DNA of 64,000 nt, from the NCBI GenBank assembly GCA_003971905.1, contig RSEE01000071.1:186001-250000 (forward strand). Direction: 5' to 3'. The stretch is from Moniliella sp. 'wahieum'. Lineage: Eukaryota; Basidiomycota; Moniliellomycetes; Moniliellales; Moniliellaceae. The translations under genes were made by a program, and so were the position numbers. Under the pieces are notes generated by a model that did not search any database, was not told the DNA's origin, and worked only from the letters and a program-made list of their open reading frames with translations. Shown piece by piece: positions 47,301 through 57,924 of this stretch (within the stretch, counting starts at the first letter, position 1; the number at the start of each line of letters is the position of its first letter).

Positions 47301-48267
47301 ATGAACTTGTTCCGCTTCCTGGGCAACCTGTGCCACGTCGCTGCGACCGCCTACCTGATCCAGCGCATCCGCGACGCCCAATCCGTGCGCGGCCTGAGTC
47401 TCAAGACGGCCCAGCTCGCCCTCCTGGCCTTCATCACCCGCTACATGGACATTCTCCATCCCGGTGGCGTCCTGCAATTCCTCCTCCGCATCGCCAGTGT
47501 CGCTACTGCCGCATACGTCCTCCTGCTCTTCCGGGTATTTGGCGCATCGCGCTACGGCGGGTACGACCAGGCGCTCGACACGTCCAATCGGGTGCATCTG
47601 CTGGTGCCGTGTGCGGTGCTGGCGTTGCTGTTCCACTACAAGTGGCAAGTGACCCATGTAGCTGCTGAGTTCGCTACCTTCCTTGAGGCTGTGAGCGTAT
47701 GGCCGCAGTTGAGCTTGATGCACAACCTACCTGCTGCGGTCATTCCAGCTCCGATGGGCACTGGGCCTGCGCGCGAGCCGCCCCGCGTGCTATTTGATGC
47801 AGCTACGACCGCTTCGCCCTCCACGTCGTTGAACGAGGACAAGGTTGCCGATGGACCAGGGGGGCCGAAGACTCATCCACCAGTCCTATCGCTTCGGCCG
47901 AGGCGTCCGCCTCGACCAAAACCGTTTCCCCACAGGAACTGGAACCGACGTTGCTGGACCGCAACTACCTCTTCCTCTTGGCTGCCTACCGCCTGCTCTA
48001 CATCCCAGGCTGGCTCTACCGCTACTTTGCCATCACCGCCCTGGACCCCATCGAGATGGCTGCTTCTGGGTGGGCATCGCCCTGCTGGTGGACCTGTTCC
48101 ATTGTACGTCCCCCTTCCTCTTACCTTGCGTACTGGAGCGGTATGGTTCCGCCCTGCCCAGCTCGCGTCCGCACTTGTCTCTGTGGAGAGACGCTGACAC
48201 CCTTTCGTTCTGGATAGTGTACTATACCAAGTTCTCTCCCACCAGGCCGTACGAGTTGCCTGCCTAA
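47301..48267 (+). CDS. ERD2: ER lumen protein-retaining (KDEL/HDEL) receptor
   Basis: Seven-helix Golgi receptor that returns HDEL/KDEL proteins to the ER. The start MNLFRFLGNLCHVAATAYLI is the canonical Erd2 N-terminus; LSLKTAQLALLAFITRYMDI follows, then VWPQLSLMHN and NYLFLLAAYRLLYIPGWLYR. The end is spliced: an intron at 48104-48217 (114 nt, GTACGT, CTGAC, TAG) restores DLFHLYYTK, matching the family DFFYLYITK, then SPTRPYELPA. Frame changes lie at the GGGGGG run near 47862 and at about 48062 (AA|FWVGIALLVDLF). Unlike ordinary Erd2 (~210-220 residues), about 60 extra Ser/Thr/Ala/Pro-rich residues sit between PQLSLMHN and NYLF, giving about 285 residues. The Tyr-Glu-Leu-Pro-Ala tail lacks an obvious Lys-rich retrieval signal. 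Confidence 0.88.
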
Positions 48268-48882
48268 CGCCTGCTTACTACCAGCTGGCGCGAGCAGGAG
48301 GTAAGCCCGGTACCACTGTGTAGCAGGTCCACCTGGCCCCCGCCCTGACGCACTGTTGGGGAGCAGAGGGGGTGCGTAGATCCATCCCATCCCATCCCAT
48401 CCCGTTCCATCTTCCATCTTCCATTCTGTCTTCTTTCTCTCTTGCTTCGTCACTCTACCCCTGCCATGCGCCTGATGCCTCCGTCTGCGTCTCTTACCGC
48501 TTCTGCTGCACTGCCCAACGAGCAAGAACGTGTGAAGCGCGTGCGTGCTGGTCTGCCCCTTGGGCCAGTGAGTTCGAGCAAAGAAGCAGGGCGTGCGAAC
48601 CTGAATGTGAACCTGAATGTGAACCCGAATACGAATACGAGCCCGCTGTGAGCTCAGGGCGAGGACAGAGTAGGATCAGGGGCACCAGCTGGGGCGCGAT
48701 GGAATCTGTAAGAGCGCGAGGGGAGGATGTGCCGCCACAGTCTCACATTTGGTTCGCGACACTGAACGGGATACCTCTTATGCGTTAGGCGTGGTATAGA
48801 CGCGCGAAGGAAACGATCCAAAGGTGGGCAGGTGCACGTCGGCCAAGCGCCAATGGCCAATGGCCAACCGCCCAGCCAGTCC

Positions 48883-49348
48883 TTAGTCCTCGGAAAGCAA
48901 GTAGGACACAAGGGCCGTGCTGGTGCTGGGTTGAATTTGGCGCGTACTCGGGTCGTTGAATGGGGAGTAAAAGTGGGTTCGGAAAGGCGGTAGCGTTTGG
49001 CACGCCGCACGGGCGAAAGGTATCTTGCCAGTGAATGATTGCCAGAGGAAGACCCAGTATGACCTGGCGTCCCGGCTGTAGATATGTGCACGTGTTTGGT
49101 GGGACGGAGGGGAAAGCTTATAGTACACTTCAAGCTGGTGCGTGATGAACACATCCCAAGCGGGCCGGCAGGATAGACTGGAACGAGGGGGAGTGCCGAT
49201 ATGAGCATACGAAGGTGTGAATGAGCAATGGAGGAGGGGATAAGTCAAGAGAGAAAGGACGGAATGGGAAAACGCGGTCACTGGGAGAAGCAGAAGCAGA
49301 AAGCAGAAGCAGAAGCAGAAGGGGCAGGCTTGAACACAGGCCGCTCAC
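48883..49348 (-). CDS. Hypothetical ORF, doubtful; possible secreted protein
   Basis: A 132-codon minus-strand frame (from 49281) contains FITHQLEVYYKLSPPSHQTR, SYWVFLWQSFTGKIPFARAA and ends ALVSYLLSED. A second frame just upstream begins at 49348 with MSGLCSSLPLLLLLLLSASA, signal-peptide-like but built from a GCAGAA microsatellite on the plus strand. One indel would join the two. No family is recognised, and the ORF may simply be antisense noise in a lower-GC intergenic region. Confidence 0.15.
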
Positions 49349-49775
49349 TGCTGTGCTTCCTTTTGTTTTCCTAAGTAGTAGTACTTGATTTCGGCTGCCC
49401 TTTTGGATATAAGCGTTCTACTCTTTGGACTATACTAGACTGCATTGCATTGCCATACCCTCTGTCCAAGCCCGACGACCCCCGCTCGTACGGAGCACCA
49501 TGACTACCATACTCTCCATACTCTAATGAATCGTTGGCCTTTTACCTTCGCTGGCATACTTAGCTCGCCAGCAGGGTGTCCGTCCGGCCGATGATTCAGG
49601 GGGATCTCATCCGTACCACACCGCCGTAGCCTACAGGCAAACAAACCAATACCACACTGCGCACACGCACTCGGTCCTCGGTCAGGCCTCAGGCCTCAGG
49701 TGTCGAATCGATGTAACATGTACCATGCAATCCGTCAGTGATGCCGACGACCATGGGCATAAAGCCTAAGGCGTT

Positions 49776-50436
49776 CAAGCTTGAACTGTTTAAGTTCAAG
49801 CGGTTGGATAGCCGCGATGGATATGTTCCCCCGCAAAACAAAAGTCCGTTGCGCCGCGTCGTCGTCACGCGTCACGCCGCGTCACCGGCACGACTACTTC
49901 TTCGTCGGCCTCCCCGGTCACCGGTCACCGGTCACTTGTGATCGCGTGAGCACAGCGGAGCCACTGACTCGCTTGAACCGGGGCTTGAACCGGGAGGAGC
50001 TTGCAGCTTGAAGCTCTTGAAGCTTGAAGCTTGAAGCTTGAAGCTTGAAGCTTGAAGCTTGACTTGGACTGGGAAGCGTCGCCGTCAGACTCTCCGGCCT
50101 CAGTGGAGCCGTTGGTGGAGGACTGAACAAATAGTCAGTCTGACTCGTCCGCGCGACTGTCGTCAGTCGTCAGTCGTCACGCGTCCGTCGTCAGTGTACT
50201 GAGTACGCCGACGTACTCAGTGCGCGTCTCTTTCTCGGGAGAGTAGTGTGCTGAGTCGCTGTTTAGACTGAGCCGTGTTACATGTTAGGCCTTAGGCCTT
50301 AGGTTAGGACGTTTCGAGGGAGGCGGGAGGTGGCTTGACAACTCGGTCTTGGCGCGCTGAACAGCGGTTGCCCAAAAGCACATTCTAGCTTTGAAGCGCT
50401 TGAAGCAAGCTTAAAGGTTGAAGCTTGAAGCGCTTA
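49776..50436. repeat. AAGCTTGAAGC repeat cluster
   Basis: Three tracts: TTCAAGCTTGAACTG with TTTAAGTTCAAGCGG at 49776-49803, six or more GAAGCTT units at 50005-50062, and GCTTGAAGCAAGC with TTGAAGCTTGAAGCGC at 50390-50436. AAGCTT is palindromic. Similar tracts occur at 55054-55115 and 61870-61888. They lie in non-coding DNA. Confidence 0.8.
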
Positions 50437-50923
50437 CCCGTTACCGGGTTACCGATTATCGATTACCTTTTCTTCGCACTTCGTGGCTCCGTGTCGTCCT
50501 GTCTTGGACCTTGCCTGTACATTCTGTTCCGTCGGCTTGTCCACAACACGGCTTTGCACGGCCCAACGCCAAGGCTCGGCGCCAGCCTGCGCCTCATCGC
50601 ACCGTGGAGTCACTCACTAGTCACAGTCACTATCGCACCCACACACTCACCCATCGGCAGCCTCCCCGGCTCAGCTGAGGCTCAACGGTATCCCCGAAAA
50701 AAATATCGGCTGGGCAGACGCTTTTTCCCGCTTCAACTTCCGAGCCGCTTCCCCCGCCGAGCAGCAACTGGCAGCGTTTGTCTCCCCACGGCTTTTGCTC
50801 GTCCGGCTCCGACTTTTTTCTCCTTCTCCTTTCTCCTTTCTCCTTCTCTCACCACCATCCCAATCGCCTTGCCTTGGTCTGCCCCCTTCCCCCTCCCCCG
50901 CCCCCCTCGCCACCACACCTGCC

Positions 50924-52666
50924 ATGGCCTCCACGTGTGATGAGGCGGGTTTGACCGAGACCAAAGTGCCTTCGTCCGCTGCCGACGGCGCAGGGAGCGC
51001 CAAGCCTGCTGTGCGCTGTGCGTCGGACGTCATGTCGGATGCGGCTAGTTCGACAGTGGAAAACGGAAGGGTGAGCGAGCCTGTTGTGGTGGTAGATTTT
51101 GATGGGCCGGACGATCCGTTACGTCCGACCAACTTTACCACTCTGGCGGCGCGTGACGATGAGCATTCTGATTCTGTGGGCGACGCTGGCGGTGCAGACG
51201 GACGGCACGTTGTACAGTACAGCGCATGTGGCTATCGCACATGAATTCCACATTACCGAAGCTACCGTGTCCAACACGTACTGGCCCATTACGTCCTGGG
51301 CGTTAGGCGCGGGCGCAATCAGTTTGATCGGTCTGCCATTGATGGAGGACGTGGGCTACCGACCGATCTACCTCGCCACCTGGGCTACGCTCATCATCTT
51401 TATTATTCCCGAAGCGTTTGCAACCAACTTTGCGACGCTCATCGTTGCCCGGTTCTTCGTGGGGGGGTGCGCGTCGGTGCTGGCCAACTCGGGGGCGACG
51501 GCGCTGGTGGGGCTGTGGGGACCTGCGAATCCGATCCCACTTGATTGGTATTTGGGTCGTGGCGTACATTGCTGGTGCTTCGCTAGGCCCCGTGGTGGGC
51601 GCTGCCATCTTCAAGTACATGTCGTGGCGATGGACGTTCAAGATGCAGTTGATCTACTACTCGATCATGTTCCCCTTTTATGTGGTGGTATTGGCCGAGG
51701 TGCGGGAACCGGCCATCTTGGCGTCCAAGGCGCGCAAACTGCGTCGCCAGGGCATCAATGCCTTCACCAAAGAACAACTTGTGCACCAATCTCCTCTTCA
51801 GATCATCTGGGCCAGCGTATCCCGCCCACTGATCATGTGACGCAAGAACCCGTGTTGGCCGTATGCTTCGTATGGATTGCGTTCCTGTTTGGGAACGTGT
51901 ACAACTTTACCCAGTCGGTAGAGCAGGTCTTTACCGCCCTGTACGGCTGGTCGGTCGTGTCGGCAAATGTGGTACAAGTGGCGGTCGTGATTGGGGAGGT
52001 GGTGGGGTTGACCGGGGTGGTAATGAACAATTACCTCTTCTTCCGCTCGGCCCAACGACCCGGATCGGGCGGTCAGCCCTTGCCCGAGGCCCGCCTGTAC
52101 ACCCGCCGTCCCAGGCTCTCTGTTGGGGCTTGGTAGGGGGATGATGATGTACGCTTGGACGTCGTACCCGAGCGTGCCCTGGCCTGTACCAGCAGTGGCA
52201 CTTGGGATTGTGGGGTGGGGGTCGGCCTTGGTCCTCAACTCAGTGTGCGATTACTTGGTGGACGCTTACCACGCTGTCGCTGGTTCGGCCATGAGCGCCC
52301 TGACCCTGGGCGAGACGGTGATGATTGCTTTCTTGCCCTTGTCGGCTCAGCCAATGTACACGAACCTAGGGTGCGTGCCATGCTCCAGCTTGCGTGCGGA
52401 CGATGTGTGGAGACAGTGACTGACATGGTTGTGGTTGGCATAACACAGGTTCAATGGGCTTCAACGTTACTCGCGCTCATCTCGCTTGTGTTTCGCTGGC
52501 GCCGGTGCTGATCATATTGTATGGCAAGACAATCCGGGCGCGCTCGCGCTTCATGAGCGCGCCGGATGTGACCGACGCGAATGGGGACGCGGATGGGGAT
52601 GGGGATGGTGCGGCGCTCGAAGGGGAGGATGGAGAGAAAGGGAAAACGGTGGTGGAGGAAGCATGA
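50924..52666 (+). CDS. Major facilitator superfamily transporter (DHA1-type drug:H+ antiporter-like)
   Basis: Plasma-membrane proton antiporter candidate. A 50-residue acidic cytosolic N-terminus ends DDPLRPTNF, typical of fungal DHA1 proteins. Helices follow in order: TMSILILWATLAVQTDGTLY, SWALGAGAISLIGLPLMEDV with the GYRPIYL motif, LIVARFFVGGCASVLANSGA, IGIWVVAYIAGASLGPVVGA (motif C), then CFVWIAFLFGNVYNFTQSVE, NVVQVAVVIGEVVGLTGVVM and CDYLVDAYHAVAGSAMSALT. The intron 52371-52448 (GTGCGT, CTGAC, ACAG) precedes the last helix (WASTLLALISLV). The tail YGKTIRARSRF is typical of the family. At least six frame changes occur (near 51135, 51545, 51835, 52110, 52370, 52490), mostly single missing bases. 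Substrate unknown. Confidence 0.8.
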
Positions 52667-52941
52667 CATGGAGTATCCCCTAAATAATCCATCTCATGAG
52701 AGTAACAGCGCCGACGCAGCTGAGGAGCTGCCACGGTCGTGACGCACGCGCGTGACCTATGAGGACGAAACTCTGTTATACTCCTAAGTCTGACCTACGT
52801 TAACGTTCTGTTTCTGTTGGGCCTACGTTAAGGTTCTGTTTCTGCCCCCTCAGAGGAAAAAAAAACACATGCACGACGCGCGTTGGCAACACATAGCAGG
52901 GTCATGGGAAACTGGATTACGATTACAGAGGCACAGACAGA

Positions 52942-54606
52942 CTAGTCGTCGTCCCAGTTGGGGTTCTGCTTGGGTGCCTTGATGCCCGCCGGTTTGGCCA
53001 TGATGATCGAGTCGACGTTGAGCACCGAGATGGCGGCGCCGGTAGCGTACTTGATCGCCCACAGCTTGCCGCCAAGGCGTCCAGCACGCCGGCCTTTGTC
53101 GCCGACGCAACACGGTATCGTCATTGTTATCAATATCCACGCCGATCTCAGTGTGACCATCTTGGTGCGCTGCGTACAGACGCGCAATGACCTCTGTCGG
53201 GTCCAACCCGGCGTTTTCTGACAACGTCCGCGGTACCACTTCCAAAGCTGCTCCGAACCGCTTGATAGCATGTTGGGCCAAGCCCGGTGTACGCTCGCCC
53301 AACTTGGTCACCACTTGTGCCAATTCAATTTCTGTCGCCCCGGCGCCCGGTACCAGTCGCGGGTCTTTGGTCAACGACTTGACCACATTCACGCCATCGT
53401 CAATCGCCCGCTCCACGTCGTCCAACACATTCGATGTGGCGCCACGCAGAACGATAGTGGCCATCTTGGGCTTGGCCTTGCCCCGAGGCCGTCCGGTTCT
53501 TGGCGGAAGACAGTGACCCGGTCGCCGCCAATTTCCACCACATCAATCGCGTCGATCCAGCCAGCTTCTTCAGGTAACGGTGCGCCCAGTCGCGCGAGCG
53601 GCGTTGCACCCACCAGCCGAGCCAGGCGTGCCACCTCAAACTTGGACAGTACCTTGATACAGAGAATGTTGTAGCGGTTGAGGTAGTGAAGTGCCAACTC
53701 GCCCACCGACGACTGGGACACTACCACTTTCACCCCGGCATCGGCAATCTCCTTGATAGTTTTTCCAATTGCGCTCTTCGCCCGCGGAGAAGGCTTGGAG
53801 CTCCTTGGCATTGTGCAGCAGTACCGTTCCCTTGGTCTCGGTTTGACTAATGTCGATGCCCTGGGTAAATATGGCCACTTTTCCGCCCTTGGGCAGCGTG
53901 CGCACCGACCCTTCAGGCGTCTTGCCAAACACCCCCACGCAGCACCTGTGACTGTGCCAGCGACGCACCCAAAATCTTGACCACGCGCACATTGTCCACA
54001 TTGAATCCCCAACGAGGGCTTGGTCTTGCTTCCGTCAGGCAGGACGAGTGAGATGGCCTGGGCGACCAGGGGAGCGAGCAGAGTCTCGTTGCCGTACTGC
54101 TTGCTCGAGAACGGGTTGAATGGCCGTCGTGAGGGACTCTACGCTGGGTGGGGAAGCCAATTGAGCGACGGAAAGTTGTTCCAGCGCAGCGAGGGCAGCA
54201 TCGCGTGCCGACTCGTACCCGGCAATGATCTCGCTCGGGTGCAACCCAAGGGTGACGAGGGCCTCGGCCTTCTTGAGCAGTTCCCCAGCGAGGATCAAGA
54301 CAGTGTTTGTCGCATCGCCCATCTCGGCCTCCTGCTGCTGGGAGGCCATGACAAGAAGCTTAGCGGCCGGATGCACGACTTCGAGTTCGCGAACGATGGT
54401 GGCGGCGTCGGAGGTGACAAAGAGGCGCTCGAGATGGTTGATGACCATCTTGTTGCGGCCATTGGGGCCAAAGGAAGTGCGCACAATCTCGCACAACTCG
54501 GCGACGGCAGTAATGTTGCGCAAGACGGCATCCTCATGCCCGAGTACTGCTTGTACCCCTCCTTGAAGAGCTGCGGGCCGCCGGCCCGGGGAACCTTGAG
54601 CGACAT
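52942..54606 (-). CDS. CCT8: T-complex protein 1 subunit theta (CCT8)
   Basis: Subunit of the cytosolic CCT/TRiC chaperonin that folds actin and tubulin. The start gives MSLKVPRAGGPQLFKEGYKQ. The ATP-binding region is clear: IVRTSFGPNGRNKMVINHLE, LFVTSDAATIVRELEVVHPA, then MASQQQEAEMGDATN. The apical part has ETKGTVLLHNAKELQAFSAG and VKVVVSQSSVGELALHYLNR; the end shows VLRGATSNVLDDVERAIDDG, RLVPGAGATEIELAQVVTKL and IIMAKPAGIKAPKQNPNWDD, with the acidic theta tail stopping at 52942. The theta assignment rests on that tail and the N-terminus. Frame changes are near 54530, 54060, 53960, 53780, 53500 and 53110. No intron is needed. Convergent with the MFS gene. Confidence 0.88.
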
Positions 54607-55136
54607 GAAGGAGGGCGGGAGGGAGGTGGTGGCAGTGGAAGTGGCGGTGGCAGTGGAAGTGGCAGCGGCAATGTCAAGCGCGGCGGTGAGGCAGGCGGCG
54701 CGTCGGCGCTTCTTGGCCCCGCCGAAGCACACCGAACCTAATCCGAAAAAACAATTTCCGCACCGCTTCCGCCACGCGTCGCCACCTGCAATGTTCAAGT
54801 CTGCGCCCCACCCCACTTCCGTCGAACCTCCAAACCAACCAATCCATCCTACCTGTGCGACCGACATCAAGCAACACAACTCACCAGCCCACTCGATCTG
54901 TACTAGAAACACGGAATCCAATTGGGTCTTTGGGTCTGTTACGGGATGGTCACTAGCAGTAGCAGGTCCGTGGTGCCAGCAGGCAGCAGCGAACCAACGA
55001 ACAAGAGCAGCGAAACGAGACGAGTGCATTGAGTGGAGCCAGCTAGAGGCTTGACTCTTGAATCTTGACGCTTGACGCTTCAAGCTTGAGGCTTGTAGCC
55101 AGCTTGTAGCTTGAAGCCCGATGGGCCAAGAAGGAA
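54607..55136. other. Region between twinfilin stop and CCT8 start
   Basis: 530 bp presumed to hold the CCT8 promoter. GTGGCAGTGGAAGTGG units repeat at 54626-54672 directly upstream of the CCT8 start. An AAGCTTGAAGC-family tract is at 55054-55115. No gene seen. Confidence 0.5.
55054..55115. repeat. AAGCTTGAGGC-type repeat tract downstream of twinfilin
   Basis: CTTGAATCTTGACGCTTGAC, CTTCAAGCTTGAGGCTTG and AGCTTGTAGCTTGAAGC are variants of the unit seen at 50005-50062. They lie within 85 bp of the twinfilin stop. Confidence 0.7.
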
Positions 55137-57608
55137 TTAGTGCCTTCCCGGCCGCTTGGGGCGCGTGCTGACCGGAGCCGCGAGAGTCGCCGCTCCTCCC
55201 ACGGGGGAGTCCACAGCGTCCAAGGCGTCGACGAGTCAATAGCGTCGATACCTTCCTCCTCGGCAGCCACGGCCAGGGCGGGAGTCTCTTGCTTCGTAGG
55301 CGGACGAAGGGATGCAGCAGCTTCCTCGAGCACATCGGGGGTCAAATCCTCAATATCCGTCACCTCCACCTTCTTGACCAGGCCCAACTGGTTCCGCGCA
55401 GCAGCGAGCAAGGGCATGACCGATACGCTGTACAGCATCCTCTGCCGCACGGGCGTGCCAGACGGACAGGAATAAATGTAGAGGAACACAGAGGGCGCGT
55501 AGCGGTAAAACGCCAAGCGAGGTTCAGGCACGGCCAACTGAGATTGCAACTCTTCCGGCGTCAAGTTAGCGGCGGGGCGAAGCCAATCCCAGCGCCTCCC
55601 CATGAAGCGAAAGGATGACGGTGTTGGGTTGAGACTCGGGTTGCGCAAGTGCCCGCACCGCCTCGTCCGCCTCAGCATCCACCGTGACGCCCACTCCGAG
55701 CGCTGCGATGCCCGGTGCGGACGAAGCTGCCGCATGAGCAGTTTGGTCCGCGCGTTCCTGTGCCTCGGCACGCCGCACCACCTCCGCCTCCTCCTCGTGC
55801 GCTTGCCCTGGCCCATGCCCACCGCAATGTCCGACTTGCCCCCTGCCCCAAACGGATCCGCAATGGGTTTCTGAGGCGACGCAGGCTTCGGCGCACCAAA
55901 TACCGAAGGAGGCTGCAGCTTCGGCGCAGGCGCGGGCCGGAGCCCGTGCTTCCTCCGTCTCTTGAATTGATTTCTTTGGCGAGGCAGGGCGGGGCCACCA
56001 AATACCGCGGGGGGTGCGGGTGCTGGGTGGGGAGTAAGTTCCGGAGCAGGTACAGCGGCCGCGTGCTCCGGTTCCGGCTCGAGAGCAACAGGTGGCACAT
56101 CCTCTTGCACCAGAGTCTTCTGTACCGGTTCTTCCACGGGGGCATCCGTCTCCGTCACAGAATCCTCCTTGGGAAGTGCCTTGTCCAAAGGAGCTTCGTC
56201 CACGTGGTGGGTGTCCACGGGGGGTTCCTCGACCAAGGCATTCTCCACGGGCGCTTCTTTGGCAGAGGGTTCGTCCACAGGAGCGGCCGTTTCAGCCGGC
56301 TTGTCATCCAACTTGAGTCCCGCCAAGGACTGCTCCACACTCGGCGCAGCAAGCTCCGGCTCAACGGAGACTGGCTCGATCGGCTGGGTACGGGAGGGCA
56401 CCTCCTCCACCTCCTCCTTCACCACCTCCTCCGTGGGAGTAGGTTCCGCCGTCGTAGTGGGCTTGGCCTCGGAGTCCCATGAGCATCCTTCTCCGCCAGG
56501 GCTCCAACTCTTCTTCCACCTTGTCCAGGTCGGTCTCTTGTGCCACGGGCGTCACCCCGGGCCCGTCAACGTCCGCAGGAGTAGGCTCCGGTTCCTCTGG
56601 CCGCTCTTCGACGGGGACTTCATCCGCAGCCGCAGCCACAGCCGCAGGTTCAGGCTCCGGCTCCGGCTCAGTCACGGCCACGTTACTGGGCTTGCGCTCG
56701 GGAGTCTTGGCTGGTTCCATCGGTGTGGCAGGTTTGGGAGAAGGAGCCGTGGCGGGCTCGGCAACCTGAACAGGTTCCGCAACCTCGTAGGCTGAGCAGG
56801 TTCCGCAACCTCGGCAGGCTGAGCAGGTTCCGCGCCTTGGCAGGGTGTTCGACAGGCGGTTGGGCATCCTGGGCCGGTTGCGGAGACGGGGCCTTGATGG
56901 GTTCCGGCTCGTTGACCAGGGCGGTCGAGGAAGGTTGCGGGGAAGCAAGTGCCGGGGCAGGTGCGGACGAAGCCGAGGACGTGGAGAGCGAAGGTTGTGG
57001 GGTGCGGTCCACCGAGGGGGATGCGCGAGGGGCGGGCGGGGCGACGGGGCGAAAGTTGCGTCGGACGGCGCCTGTGCCTGTACCTGCAGCGGCGGCGGCG
57101 GACTTGCCCGCGGTAGACAGCTGTGGGTTCTGGTAATCGATTTTGCGAGCGTTGCGCAGCTTGGTGGGAAGCTAACGTCCGCGAAGGATCCGGGGGCTTG
57201 GACGTCGAGCAAGTCACGTTCGCCAATGCTGGCAACAAACGCGGTGCGGGTATTGCCAAACTGCATCTTATCCTTGATCGGCGCATCGTCTGGCTGGTAC
57301 AGCACGCACACCCATTCCCACAGGCCGGCTGCGCCGCGCGAGTCGAGGCGGTACAGCACGTTGGCGGCGACACTGCGTCCGCCGCCGTCCGAGTCGAGGA
57401 GCAAGGCGGTCATGGCGGGGCGGAACTCGTCCTGGTCGCTGCCGCCCTGGGACGGGTAGGTGGCCACATGCTTGAGCACAATGTTGGCGGCAAAGCCTGT
57501 GCCGTGGCGCTCGCCGCGGACGAGCAGCGCGCGCTCGGGCGTGGAGTCGTCCTTGGCGGCGATGGCATGGAAGAGGGAGAGCAGCTGCGGGTCGACGGTG
57601 ACGCCCAT
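55137..57608 (-). CDS. Twinfilin-like protein with very long inter-domain linker
   Basis: Actin-monomer-binding protein with two ADF-homology domains. Domain 1 starts at MGVTVDPQLLSLFHAIAAKD and includes LDSRGAAGLWEWVCVLYQPD and DKMQFGNTRTAFVASIGERD. Domain 2 near the C-terminus has LTPEELQSQLAVPEPRLAFY, VFLYIYSCPSGTPVRQRMLY and QLGLVKKVEVTDIEDLTPDV. The last frame ends STRPKRPGRH with TAA at 55137, resembling the basic capping-protein-binding tail. Ordinary twinfilins are about 330-350 residues with a short linker; here ~480 residues rich in Pro, Ala, Glu and Val (VEEPPVDTHHVDEAPLDK) separate the domains, giving about 820. Frame changes near 57180, 56830-57000, 56480, 55780, 55600 and 55240. 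Two adjacent genes cannot be fully excluded. Head-to-head with ERG26. Confidence 0.7.
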
Positions 57609-57924
57609 CGCGGCCAACGGCAAGCAGGCGGTGGTGGGGGGGGGGCAGCCACGTGGCACGGACCGCGGGCTGGCTGAGCTCAGCTGAGTGGGGATGGCGT
57701 GGGACGGGCCGAGGAGCGGCGGTAGGGTTGGGCTGCTGACCTAAGTGCGCGCGTGGGTTGGGTTGGGTTGCGGACAGTATTGAGTGGGGTTGGCTGGTAA
57801 CCCACTGGCCAGTCGCCGCGAAGGACGGAGGAATGGGCCGACATGGCTCAACTGGCACTCTGGCCTGAACATTGCTTCTTGCCGCTCCACCACCGCCCCT
57901 CCCCCCCCCTCCCCCCTTCCCACC
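57609..57924. promoter_or_regulatory. Bidirectional promoter region, twinfilin/ERG26
   Basis: 316 bp between divergent starts. It contains a TTGGGTTGGGTTGCGG stretch near 57755 and poly-C tracts (57894-57918) immediately before the ERG26 start. Regulation is inferred from geometry only. Confidence 0.4.

Larger units (their letters stand above)
48268..50923. other. Long intergenic region between ERD2 and the MFS gene
   Basis: 2.65 kb without a gene I can support apart from the doubtful ORF at 48883-49348. Repeats include AACCTGAATGTGAACCTGAATG (48598-48645), GCAGAA (49290-49320), a CAGTCGTCAGTCGTCACGCGTCCGTCG tract (50158-50190), and the AAGCTTGAAGC family (49776-50436). The near-perfect TTAGGCCTTAGGCCTTAGG at 50285-50305 is a short local repeat. 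A TCACTAGTCAC motif is at 50614. Confidence 0.5.

Noticed and set aside
50005..50062. AAGCTTGAAGC array considered as a CRISPR-like array
   Set aside because: Units are contiguous with no spacers, and the sequence is eukaryotic; it is a tandem microrepeat.
50285..50305. TTAGGCCTTAGGCCTTAGG considered as telomere-like repeat
   Set aside because: It is not TTAGGG, has only about three units and lies between ordinary genes.
50924..52666. Programmed ribosomal frameshifting as an explanation for the broken MFS, ERG26 and CCT8 frames
   Set aside because: There are many sites per gene, in unrelated genes, without a shared slippery heptamer; programmed frameshifting would not act so often.
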